Below are positions 48,276 through 58,934 of a DNA stretch of 64,000 nt, piece after piece. The stretch comes from Adineta vaga (lineage: Eukaryota; Rotifera). The notes under the pieces were generated by a model. The model saw only the letters and a list, made by a program, of their open reading frames with translations, did no database searches and was not told the origin of the DNA. Positions within the stretch are counted from its first letter, which is position 1, and each line of letters starts with the position of its first letter. The DNA lies in the NCBI GenBank assembly GCA_021613535.1, contig CP075496.1, positions 15,160,635-15,224,634 of the forward strand, in the 5' to 3' direction. Made by a program: the position numbers and the translations under genes.

Positions 48276-48313
48276 TCTTGAGGGTGTGGGTGTGGGTGTG
48301 GGTGTGGGTGAGC
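48276..48313. repeat. TGTGGG block 16 (longest uninterrupted run)
   Basis: CTTGAGGGTGTGGGTGTGGG continues to five GGG runs in about 35 bp, enough for an intramolecular G-quadruplex. No C-rich partner arm seen nearby. Confidence 0.85.
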
Positions 48314-48638
48314 TTCAGAAATATCAACATTCAGAATCTTATTTATGTTGATATTTTTATACTTTATCGTTTTATTTGTATAGTTGGTTATAGAAGGATC
48401 ATAGTGTGTATATACAAAATCTAAAATATTAGACTTTCGACAACTTTTTTGTTTGATCAATATCTATGACTATAATTCAATGGAATTTAATTTAAATTTA
48501 TTTGGAAACTGTATGGATCCATACCCAGACCGAGTCTACTCACAAGCTTCCTAACCTACGTCTTCACCTCTTTTCATAAGATTTACTAAAAGAAAATTGT
48601 CATTTAAAAACCAATTGAATATAAAGTATTATAAGTTT
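48314..48638. other. spacer
   Basis: AT-rich, nothing recognised. Confidence 0.35.
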
Positions 48639-48639
48639 T

Positions 48640-50580
48640 TATTGATTTCGAATGTTCAATATCATTTGAATAGGAACAGCAGGTCTCGTAATTGCTTCGA
48701 AAGAAAGTTGCAAATCATCAATTGTTTGTTTAGTTCGAAAAGAAAAACGACGAAAGAATGTAGACAAAACAACTTTTTCTTCGAGTAACGCAAACGTTGA
48801 CCTATAAGAATAAATATTCTGTATTTTTACAATATCAATATTAACAAAATGAAATAATACGAACCAATACAATTCCGAGGTCCATAGTTGAAAATGAAAT
48901 AAAAGCATATAGTGATCGTTCGTCGTTTGTCTCTGAACTCTTATAAAATCGATTAGGATTGAATAATTCCAGTTGAGAAAAGACATTTGAATCATAATGA
49001 ACTTCCATTATAAATATATATAAAGTAGTATCTTTTCGAATCAATTGATTATCTAAAATCAAATAAAATTATTCGAGTCAATATGGAATAGATTTATTAC
49101 CACAAATGAAATCTTCTTGTGCTTGTCGCATAACGAATGGAACTGGTGGAAGAACACGCATTGATTCCTATATAAATAGCAATTATTCCAATAGAAATGT
49201 CGATTAGTATTTACTTTAATAACAGCATCAAGATAATTCATTTGTTGAATATCTTCTATTGTACACCATCTCTCCTTATCATCTATATAAAGATAAAATT
49301 TATTAAATAAATCCAATTCGTCATGAACATTTTGTTGTACATTAGGATGAGCGAAGCAAGTAAATAACACGTAAAATTAATAGCAGCTGCTGTTGTATCA
49401 TGTCCCTATCATTAAATTAATATATTATAAAGAAAAGATAAAATATACTTCAAACATAAATGTATCAACTTCTTCTTGAATATCATCTAATGAAAGTTGT
49501 TCACAATTTATTTGTTCAAGAAGACTATTGAGAAAGACAAGACGACGTTTGTTTGTTTTTTCCTTATCATTTTTAAAAAGATTTTCATCATTAAATGTAT
49601 TAAAACGATGTTCAATAATCTATTTATTTGAAATCAAATCTAAGAAAAAGATAATAAATTATATGCCTTTCAAGAAGTATTATGAAGAATTTTCAATCGT
49701 TCATTATGTTCGTGACCCAAAGATAATTGATTAAAGATAAATATTGGCCACATCCATGGAGATCGAGTACATTCAGTAATTATAGCACATACACTAGAAC
49801 ATAATGAATTATTTTTAACAAAATAAAAAACAAATTCTTTCTATTTTACCGGCATGTTGCTTCGACAAATTTATTGTTTCCATCACTTTGCTTGAGCTTC
49901 TAGATTTTCACCCATAGCAATAATATCTAATGTACATGGAGATATATAAGGATAAAGATTACATGTTTGATCTTCTTTATTGTTAATTTGAAGATATTTA
50001 TCAATACGACAAGCGAAAATTGCTAATTGTTCATTGAATATTATGAAATGATGGTGTGATTAAACGACGACAATTGCGCCATTTTGCATTATTACTATGA
50101 ATAAATGAATTAATTTAAGAAATTGTTCGAGTATTTTGTTTTTCTATACCTAGTAAGAAGACCTGTTTTTAACCAAGGTTCAAAAAATGTATATTCCAAT
50201 GATGTTTAGTGTTGTTGATAAATAACTAAAATTAAAAAAATAAAATATTATTCAAGAAATTAATAATGTGTACGTACAGAAAGACTTTCTCCTATGTACA
50301 AACAAAAATCATTGGCCAAACAGAATACCAAAGACAAAATAATCCTTTGCCTTGTGTTTGACTTTCCTTTGACATTTGAAGTAAAAGACAAGAGAAAATA
50401 TATTGTTGTCTATCTAATTGATGAAGATTACCAATAAAGGGAATATTTGAAATAGGAAGTGATGGAACATTTCGATAATCTTGTCGAAATTTATTGTATT
50501 TACGTAATATCGGCACCACATAATAGATCAAGAGAAGAAAAAGTAAGATCATGATCATAAATAATGTTAACAGAATCATC
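48640..50580 (-). pseudogene. cytochrome P450 gene, decayed
   Basis: Starting at 50579: an N-terminal membrane anchor (LLTLFMIMILLFLLLIYYVV) and IPFIGNLHQL. The middle (49400-50290) is eroded, but the I-helix GHDTTAAAINF is readable near 49400, then HPNVQQNVHDELD and TIEDIQQMNYLDAVIK. An intron follows; the K-helix ExxR (ESMR) and PPVPFVMR come next, then the LFNPNRF region near 48960. The heme loop GPRNCIG is present near 48870 but out of frame with the preceding FST, and the last part (FALLEEKVVL...) is again shifted. P450 enzymes use oxygen and NADPH-derived electrons to hydroxylate small molecules; this copy has at least three frame changes. Confidence 0.75.
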
Positions 50581-51563
50581 CAAATAATAAGTTAATGTTA
50601 ATTTAAATGAAAGAATATGAAAAGAAAGAAAATAATTTAAGGTCATGGAGATCATCCAATGATTTTAAACGATAATTTCAATAAAAACAAAACGACGTCA
50701 AGTTGTAGTATGTTAGATTAACATTATTATCAATCAGAAACTGAAAATGAATCGAATTAAATGTTTGTTATTTCGTTTAGTCGGTTTAAAAACAAATGAT
50801 CGTTTATCACATCAGTAATAATACGAAGAGTAAACAAACAGATATACTTTCTTTTTCTTTTTCCTTCTGTTTTGATACGATCGATTGCTTTCTCTTTAGA
50901 ATTGTGTAACTTATGTTATATATACCATCGAGTGCAAAAATGAATAATCGTTCAATGCTTTTCTTTGTTTTTTTCTTCATTAAAAGGTCAAATTGATGTT
51001 AATAATTATAAAATCAAAAAGCAAATTGTATTTGTAATAGTAAATAAACATTCCTAACACGTAAAAGATGAACTATTATTTTACTATATTCACGCCATTG
51101 GACAATATCGTCTTGTTAAAGATCAACACGTTTTTGATAAACTACTGGAATAATTTTAATACAATATAAAATTTAATTAAATAATTAAATAATAGATTAA
51201 AATAATGTTACAAATAATAGGAATTTTATATTTCGAGTCCATAGAGATTCATACGTAATCTTTGATTCTATGGAATTATTTTCTGTCGACATATTCACAC
51301 TACTAAATCAATAGACAGCCCAAAAACTATATATGTAATAAGTATATTTTCAAATTACTTTACTAAGAAAAATCCTTCAGTGTATTTAAAATTTTTATTT
51401 TCTCTTGATAGATAATAAAAAAAAGAAAGACTGGTGTTCGCGCATCTATAAAAACAAAGTATTTATGCATTTGTTTTCGTTCGTTTTGTTGCACAACCAC
51501 ATGACAATTACTCGAAAGAAAGAAGAACAACAACATTGTTTACTTCTGTAATACATTTACAAT
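50581..51563. other. divergent intergenic region between P450 remnant and HEPN/TPR gene
   Basis: Strongly AT-rich, no frame or repeat recognised. Confidence 0.4.
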
Positions 51564-54500
51564 ATGACTAACATTTCATGTGAAATTCGTAATTATTTCA
51601 AATTAGAATTCTTATTAAAACGTTCACACAATTCAGTTCGTCAATTATTTAAAAATCGATATTCTCAATTTAATGGTGGTCAACTATGGAATGATACAAC
51701 TATATGTGGAACAAATTATTTCAATAATGTTGTTCAAAAAAATAAAAAAATCAATTTAACATCAGTACAAAGAACTTCTATTCAGAATGGAAATTCAAAT
51801 GAATGGGATTTGAGTACATTAACTAATCTTCTTTTGAATGGTGATCGTCCAATAATATTAAATACATCTGAAATACAACAACTCAATCAAGAAGACAAAT
51901 TTGTCGAACAATTGAGAAATATTCGAAATAATATAGCACATCATCCATCAAAATCATTTGATAATAACGAATTTAATCAATTGTGGATTGATTTAACAGC
52001 AATTCTAGTTGCACTTGGCGACAACAGTATTGAAATCGATAAGCTAAAAGATAATCGCATTTTTGAACCACCTATTCAATCAATTAACAAAAGCAATGTG
52101 GAAGAAGCATCACAATTGAATTCTCTTGGTACACAAGCTCACAAAGCCGATAAATTTTCCGATGCTATCTCATATTTTACAAAAGCGACAGTTTTATCAG
52201 GTATTGCAGATTGTGATCGGGCCGTTTTCTTTTCTAATATGGCTTTGAGTCGTCTTGCACTGTATGAACAAAAGACAGACCTTATCGAAAGATGTAAAAT
52301 TAATGATCCAAAGGACGAACGATATCGTGCACTACAAGATGCTAAACAAGCTCGAACACTTTATTTTGCATGGTGGAAAGGACATATGCGTATAGGTCAA
52401 GTCTATGCTGCTCTAAATGAACATGAAAGAGCAATAAATTCATTTGAACAAGCATTGGCTCTCGATCCTGCACACAAAGACAAGATAATCAAAGACTTAA
52501 GTAAAAGTCGTGAAATATATAGTCGACAGCAAGTACAAGAACATCTTTACCCAAATAGAAGACCTATGTCCATGACAGAACAATTCAATGATATACAAAT
52601 GAAATCTGGTGCAAGTCCAGAACAAATACGCGCTATTCAACGTTTACGTGAAGAAATGGATCCGACTGCTTTGGATGTAATGAAAGGCTATCAATACGAA
52701 CATGGAGACGTGGATGTTAAACAGGATTATAAAGAAGCTGCTAGATATTTTACTAAAGCAGCCGAGCAAGGTAATGCCGAAGGAATGTATAACTTAGCTC
52801 GATTGACTAATAGTGGTCTTGGTGTTGAAAGAGATCCAATTCTAGCTCATAAACTTTACGAACAAACAGCCGAACAACCACCCGAACATCCAAAATTAGA
52901 AGGGCAACGAAATTTCGGCGTAGCAGAAGCTGAGCATGATTTAGGATTTCAATACGCTGAAGGTATTGTCGTACACAAAAATTTTCCAATTGCTGCATAT
53001 TGGTATGAACGAGCTGTTGCTCATGGATGCATCCAATCTGCTAATAATTTAGCTTTGATGTATAAAGATGGTATCGGTGTAGCAAACAATCTTGTTAAAG
53101 CTGAAGAATTATTTGAAATAGCAGCTAGAAGTGGTGAATCAATTGCTATGCAGAATTTAGCAATGATTTTATTGAATAGAAATGAATCTGAAATGGCTAA
53201 GATTTGGTACGATCGAGCATGTGAAGCAGGCGATGTTATTTGTCAGACTACTCGTCTCACATTTGAAAAAATGTTACAGAAAAAGCAACAAACAATGGAT
53301 CAGTGTTCGCCAGATATTCTGAAAAGTTCAGAAGCTTGTCCTGAAAAAAAGACTGTATATAAAAAACTGACCGACCATATCTTTATGATTATGAAATATT
53401 AACTGAATATGCAAATCGTGGCTCGTTAACAGCAAAGAAAATGTGTGATGCTCTGGAACATTTTATGCAAGCATTAAATATTATTATGCAACGAAAATCT
53501 TTAACTGAAAAGGAAGAAAACGTGTTTGTACATGAACTCTCACAATGTTATCGTATTGAACATATAGTCGCCCAAGTTCCCAGTATAGAAGTACTTTCTA
53601 CAATGAATGAAATCGTTGATAGTGTTCTTTATCGATGCGCTACCAGTATCAAAACAACTGATGACTACTTACAGATCGATGAAGACGTTCGAATATGTTA
53701 TGCTGTTTTACATATGGATTCACCAAAAGAAATCATTAAGTTTCTTGATAAATGTAAAGAAAAGTATCCAAAATCAATAATTTTTTTTGAATTGAGTGCA
53801 ATAGCGAATTGTTGGCTAAAACAATACGATAGAACATTGTATGAAACTAATGTCGGATTGCAATTAGATCCGAACAATTCTGAATTATTATTTTATAAAG
53901 CCGCTGCATTGCGACTCTTAAACAACAATATGGATGAGACTATCACTGCATATCAAGCATTTTTAACTGCAGCTCCTGTAGATGATCGACACGTGCCGGA
54001 ATCATATTATGCAATGGCTTATTGTTATTTTATTCAGAAACCACACGAAATTCTCACTGATCATGTGAAGATAATGTATCAACAAGGCGAAGAAGCAGAA
54101 AAACGACAATTACCATGTTTATTACCTTATGAATCCAATTCTAAAATCTTCTTGAAGTCTAAATTTGAAAGAAAATCTTCACTAAATATAGAGCTATCAG
54201 ACTCTGTTGTTGACAATAAATCGCAATTAAAAAACTCACGTCGAATCGAGATGATAGTAAAGCATCGTCAATGGCAAAAAACATTATTGGAGTGTAGTAC
54301 TCGATTTAATGGTATCATTCATGCTACTCTAAAACCTCATGTTCAACAAATAACAGTGAAATCATTGGTTGGATTAAAATCAATTACAATACGAGAAATG
54401 AATCCAATTAAAAATCATGTCTATACAGGATATGTACTTTCTGTGAGAATCATTGAAGAAGCTTATTCTTGGAAACCATCAATTCACCTGATCATTGAAG

Positions 54501-54706
54501 ATGACAATTTTGATTGCGAAAGAATGTGCATTTATAATTTTCCTACGGATGATGGAGAATACTTAACTCATAGCATATTTAAAATTGGAAGCAAAATGAG
54601 TATTATCAATCCGTATCTACGTTTATGTGCAAGTGAAAATAAACCAATGATTCGTGTTGATGATTTTTCGTCGATTTTGATGGGTGTGAATGATAGATCG
54701 GTGTAG
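51564..54706 (+). pseudogene. DZIP3-type HEPN domain protein with TPR and Sel1 repeats, single frameshift
   Basis: First frame 51564-53402, second open from about 53362 to 54706. Both read as one protein of about 1045 residues if one base is restored in an A-rich run (53345-53370). Residues about 20-160 match the HEPN-like domain seen in DZIP3-related proteins (NRYSQFNGGQLWND, then QLRNIRNNIAHHPSKSF with the conserved RNxxxH). Next come TPRs (LGTQAHKADKFSDAISYFTKA; INSFEQALALDP) and at least four Sel1 repeats (AARYFTKAAEQGNAEGMYNLA; AAYWYERAVAHG). The second part has further TPR-like helices (LYETNVGLQLDPNNSELLFYK) and an unassigned C-terminal domain. The end is formed by block 17, so the true C-terminus is probably lost. 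Likely a scaffold protein; the shift may be a sequence error. Confidence 0.65.
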
Positions 54707-54730
54707 TACCTACTCACCCACACCCTTCCT
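54677..54730. repeat. TGTGGG fold-back block 17
   Basis: TTGATGGGTGTGAATG, a centre, then CTACTCACCCACACCCTTCC. It supplies the last codons and stop of the HEPN/TPR gene. Confidence 0.75.
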
Positions 54731-54884
54731 AATAAAATTTAACCAATCATCTCGAAATCGATGCCAATAATACGTTTGTTTTGTTGGATAATGTTGAGTC
54801 AGAGGAGGAGATGATGATGGCTGAAGAAGAAGAGAAAAATAATGAAGATGATATGAGAATAAACTACTTTTTTTTTCCAAGCCA

Positions 54885-55223
54885 CTAACAAAAAATAAAT
54901 TTCATATCACCATTTAATGAACGATATAATTGAAATGTAAAGTTATCTCTCGTGACACATAGTGATTGTCTAACGATAGATTCACTGTATTGACCAATAA
55001 TACTTATTTTTAAGTTGTGAATCTCTTCAAATCGAAAATGTCGAACTCGTTTAATTGTATCTATATCTATTTGATTCCGAATGGATAATTCACAAAGTTG
55101 AGGCATTGTAACTGATAAGGGCACATATGTTAATATATGATCTATTGAGTAAAGAGATAAATGTTTTATTTGATTTAGATTAATTTTCGATCTAAGGATT
55201 GAAATTGATATAGGAAATCCCAT
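54885..55223 (-). pseudogene. remnant of an F-box/LRR-like protein
   Basis: About 110 residues of a leucine-repeat region with IKHLSLYSIDHILTYVP and MPQLCELSIRNQIDIDTIK, a style common in bdelloid F-box-like proteins (compare the last exon of the gene at 35402). Its 5' end coincides with block 18 and no start or F-box is present. Confidence 0.55.
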
Positions 55224-55282
55224 TTTAAGGGTGTGGCTGTGGATGAAGAAGAATATCCAGCCACACCCACATCCTCGAGATT
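55224..55282. repeat. TGTGGG fold-back block 18
   Basis: TTTTAAGGGTGTGGCTGTGG ... CCAGCCACACCCACATCCTCGAGAT. Confidence 0.7.
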
Positions 55283-55436
55283 TCGAGTAGAATTGGTAAA
55301 ATAAGGCACAAACCTCAGATTATCTAATTATCTATTGTAATGCTCGCTTAAAAGTGTGGTTTTTGTCGCATGTATCATATATCCTCACCGAAAGTACACC
55401 TTCACACAAAATTCTTTCTTCCATATGTTTATTTTC

Positions 55437-55572
55437 TACTATATCTTGTATAAAATTTATTGTCGAGTGAGATATAACTAGAGCTTTATTACATTGCAAT
55501 CGTTTTATCATACTGAAATAAAACTCTCAAGTCATATCTCTACTAGACAATAAATTTTATACAAAGTATGAT
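55437..55572. mobile_element. MITE-like palindrome (~135 bp)
   Basis: Outer arms TATAAAATTTATTGTC / GACAATAAATTTTATA, continued by GAGATAT-type and AGAGCTTTATT / AATAAAACTCT inner pairs, so nearly the whole element folds into one hairpin. No coding capacity. Confidence 0.65.
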
Positions 55573-55810
55573 ACCAAAGAAACAAAGAGGGAAAATATTT
55601 CTGTTCGTAGGTGTATCTCATATTTGGATTCATTTTTCTATAAAAAATTGTTTTTCAAAAGAGTTCAAGATATATGACACTGGTTTGGTGCTACCTATAG
55701 ATTGCTATCATCTATATCTGGTTGTGACAATTTTTTTCCCCATTCTTTGTGCATTAAAAGTCATCAAAACTCAAGTAAGAAAAGAATTAAAAATCAGAGA
55801 AAAATCTTTA

Positions 55811-55869
55811 AAGGATGGATGTGGGTGTGAGTAAAGAAGAGGTACCTTGACTAACATCCACACCCTCAA
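55811..55869. repeat. TGTGGG fold-back block 19
   Basis: AAGGATGGATGTGGGTGTGA, a centre, then CTAACATCCACACCCTCAAC. Confidence 0.75.
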
Positions 55870-55954
55870 CATGACTCTATTCATGAATGTTTGAGGATTT
55901 TGCATATCTTGGAAGATAATGTGGTGAGCGATGTATCAATATGTAACTCAAACT

Positions 55955-56360
55955 GACAGTCCTACAGAGTTCTTATCAATGATTCATAAAGCACAACATT
56001 GAAGGTTTCAAGAGCACTGATAATAAAAATATACACAGTAATATATAACATGCGGACAAAAAAACTTGCAATCAACAAATGATTGAAAATTTTCCGCTGA
56101 TTTTAAATATGCAAATTAGTATGATAATATGTTTTAATGAATAATGAAACAAGAACAAAAGAAATGTAAGCAATGACGTATTCTCTCTCTCTCACATACT
56201 ATCAAGAACACTACAAGGCAATTGTTAGTTGTTCTTACAAAGTCCTTATCAATGATTCATAATGCTCCTTTAAACACTATGGGCGTTATAAGAATCTCAA
56301 TGATAAAAATATGCATGAGAATAGATAACATACGAAAAAAAAGATCTTTAAACATTTCAT
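55955..56360. repeat. diverged direct repeat (two copies)
   Basis: Segments near 55960-56100 and 56228-56355 share CTTATCAATGATTCATAA, TGATAAAAATAT and ATA(T/G)ATAACAT words in the same order, about 270 bp apart. No gene. Confidence 0.5.
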
Positions 56361-56391
56361 TTTCATATAACCTTTCTTTTTAAGAACATCA

Positions 56392-58004
56392 ATGTTTGTT
56401 TCGAAAATGCTTTTCTATATTCTTCATCTAATCTCCCTGTTAACTTTCATTGAATCCCAAACATTCTGTCTGGATAATACTAATGTCACATGCAATTGTA
56501 ATAACGATAAAAGTTTAGTAACTTGTATTGAAAATCATCCAAGTGATCAAATGCTTATTGATTGGTCAACATTTGCATCAACTGAACATATATATGCTGC
56601 ATTTCATTTTATCAATTTCACTCGTTTAACATCACAAACATTTACATCATTTTCATCACAATTTTCTTCACTTCACCAGGTCAATTTAAGTTTTATAAAT
56701 GGAATTGATCAAATAGCAGAAAATAGTTTTGAACTATTGAATCATTTTTCCAAAATACCAAAATATATTCGATTTTATTCACCAAGAAATTTTCAACTTG
56801 CTGATTATGCCTTTAGTAATACAGAATATCAAGAATTAACTATTGACAATATTTAATATAATGATATTTATGCTCAACCATATCAACTCAATTTAAAAGC
56901 ATTTGATAATACAACTATTGTTGAAATGAGTATTCTAAATTCAAAAGAAATTCAATTGATTTCCAATCAATCATCGATTTTATATTGGACGGATGTTTTC
57001 TTCAATAATATTACATTAACAAATATTGATCATCTTTATGATAGTTTATCACCTAATTCCTTAACAAATTTAGATTTATCATCTAGTATGGCATTGTTCA
57101 TTTTCCTTCTTTGATTAAATTTCCTCATATTATAATTCTTAATTTACATAATAATTATATTTCAGAAATAAGATCTAATTTATTCACGAGTAAAAATCTA
57201 CTGTATGAAATTGATTTATCACAAAATCGAATAAAACGAATCGCACATGATGCATTTATTCATTTGCAATTTTTAACTCGTTTAGTTTTAAATGATAATC
57301 ATTTAACATCATTGGAAACTGTGACAAATAATAATGAAATAATATCATTTTTATCTCCATTGAATCGAACATTACGTTCTCTTATTTTATCAAACAATTT
57401 TCTTTCTAATTTCGATGTATTACAAGACTTTTCATATTTGGAAGTATTAAATATAGATTATAATTTAATTCAAAAATTAAATGAAAATTCATTAAAAAAT
57501 GCACGTAGACTTCGAGTAATTAATTTGAGTCATAATCAAATTGAATTTATTCATCCATTAGTTTTTAATCATACAAGTTTGGAAATTCTTGATTTAAGTT
57601 CGAATCCAATTTCTTCATTAGAAACAATAACAACAATTTATGATGAAGAATTTCAATCTAAAAATCAAACAACTTCATTTCTTTATAATATACCATCAAC
57701 TCTTACTAAATTATCATTAGCAAATTGTACCAATTTAATTGAAATAAATTGGTTTATTTTTATGAAATTAAAAGAATTATCATCATTAGATCTTTCTGGA
57801 ATAACAAAAACGGATAGATTCTGGTTATTAGAATCGAATGATGGTACACCAATTCAATGGAATCATGAATTATATGATATTAACATTCTTATTCATGGTA
57901 TTCAGTTCAATAATGATGATTATTGTTTATCAAAACCAATATTTAAGAGTAGTGTAGAAACCGTTAATTCGATTCGAGTATTAAACTTCTTCTTCAACTT
58001 CTAA
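56392..58004 (+). pseudogene. secreted/ectodomain leucine-rich-repeat protein, broken
   Basis: Starts with a signal peptide (MLFYILHLISLLTFIESQT) and a Cys pair region (FCLDNTNVTCNCNNDKSLVTC), the LRR N-terminal cap. An in-frame TAA at 56854-56856 interrupts an otherwise continuous frame (to about 57090), and a frameshift near 57090-57115 moves to the frame ending at 58004. The latter has typical LRRs (LYEIDLSQNRIKRIAHDAF; RLRVINLSHNQIEFIHPLVF; SLEILDLSSNPISSLE). No C-terminal cap, membrane helix or TIR domain follows, so the 3' part may be lost. Many LRR ectodomains of this type act in recognition or adhesion; the partner is unknown. Confidence 0.7.
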
Positions 58005-58934
58005 ACTTATAAAGTTAGAATTCGAGTACTCGAATTTTAAACTAATCAGTTCTGCAAGTATGCTAACGTATGGTATCGTCGACTATTTTAAATGTGCATT
58101 TAAGTAATATGCGGTAAATGCTTCGCTGACTGTCATTCATCGGTGTCTCTCACGCTGAGAAGGCTTTTCGTGTGTCCAGTGTGACAGACGGGTTCGTAGT
58201 GCCCTCACTTTGTTCTATGCGTTCCAACACCCTCACCCACACCCACACCCACACCCTTCTGTATATAATATAGAGAAGATGTTGAGGATGAGGGTGATTG
58301 TTCGCTTTGTACAGTTCTTACAATTACTATCATTACCAAATTTTCCAGGATGGGTACTTAGATTTAGAGAACATCAACATGGCATACTTGGGCGTTTGTT
58401 AACGCTATCGAAGTTTCCAATAAGGTTGGCATATCTGAAATAGAATTGAATTCCAAAGGTGTTTCAGTTCTACAGATATTCCTATTTACACTTTCTTTGA
58501 TTCTCTAACACAGCTCAATAAACTTTACCTGTTTCGAAGATGAATTGTTTTCTTTTTTGTTAAATTTCAATCAAAGAATGAGTCAACGTTAGAATATTTT
58601 CTGTGGTTAAAAGCTCTGTTTTTGTATGAATTTTCAATTTCGATGTGCGTAAGCAAAGAAACCTACGCAAGTAATTAATTCGTCTGCGACTACAATGCAT
58701 TAAAATGCCAGAAACAATTTTTTCGAATTACTCATTTAAAAAAAACGAATTCATGACTTTCCATTTATGGTTAAGGATCTGGGCAAAAAATGCATTATAA
58801 GCATTCAATGACTCATGACAAAAGAAAAATGTTTAATTCCAAGTGGTATATAAACATTGACGAAAACAAATGCAGTACTATATCATTATAATTTCTTTTT
58901 CTCTTATTCATACATATTATTTAGTTTTTAATAA
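58005..58934. other. intergenic stretch containing block 20
   Basis: Apart from the TGTGGG-type block at 58228-58260 no gene or repeat is seen. The sequence upstream of 58935 is AT-rich and may hold the promoter of the next gene. Confidence 0.4.
58226..58296. repeat. TGTGGG fold-back block 20 (short second arm)
   Basis: AACACCCTCACCCACACCCA plus CACCCACACCC, then a weak opposite arm GTTGAGGATGAGGGTG. The orientation is reversed relative to most blocks (C-rich arm first). Confidence 0.75.

Noticed and set aside
48170-48460. 96-codon minus-strand frame with His-Pro repeat
   Set aside because: His-Pro repeat is the translation of block 16; the rest has no domain.
55568-55834. 88-codon plus-strand frame with hydrophobic stretch
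   Set aside because: Starts in the palindrome at 55437 and ends in block 19; no homologous pattern or splice support.
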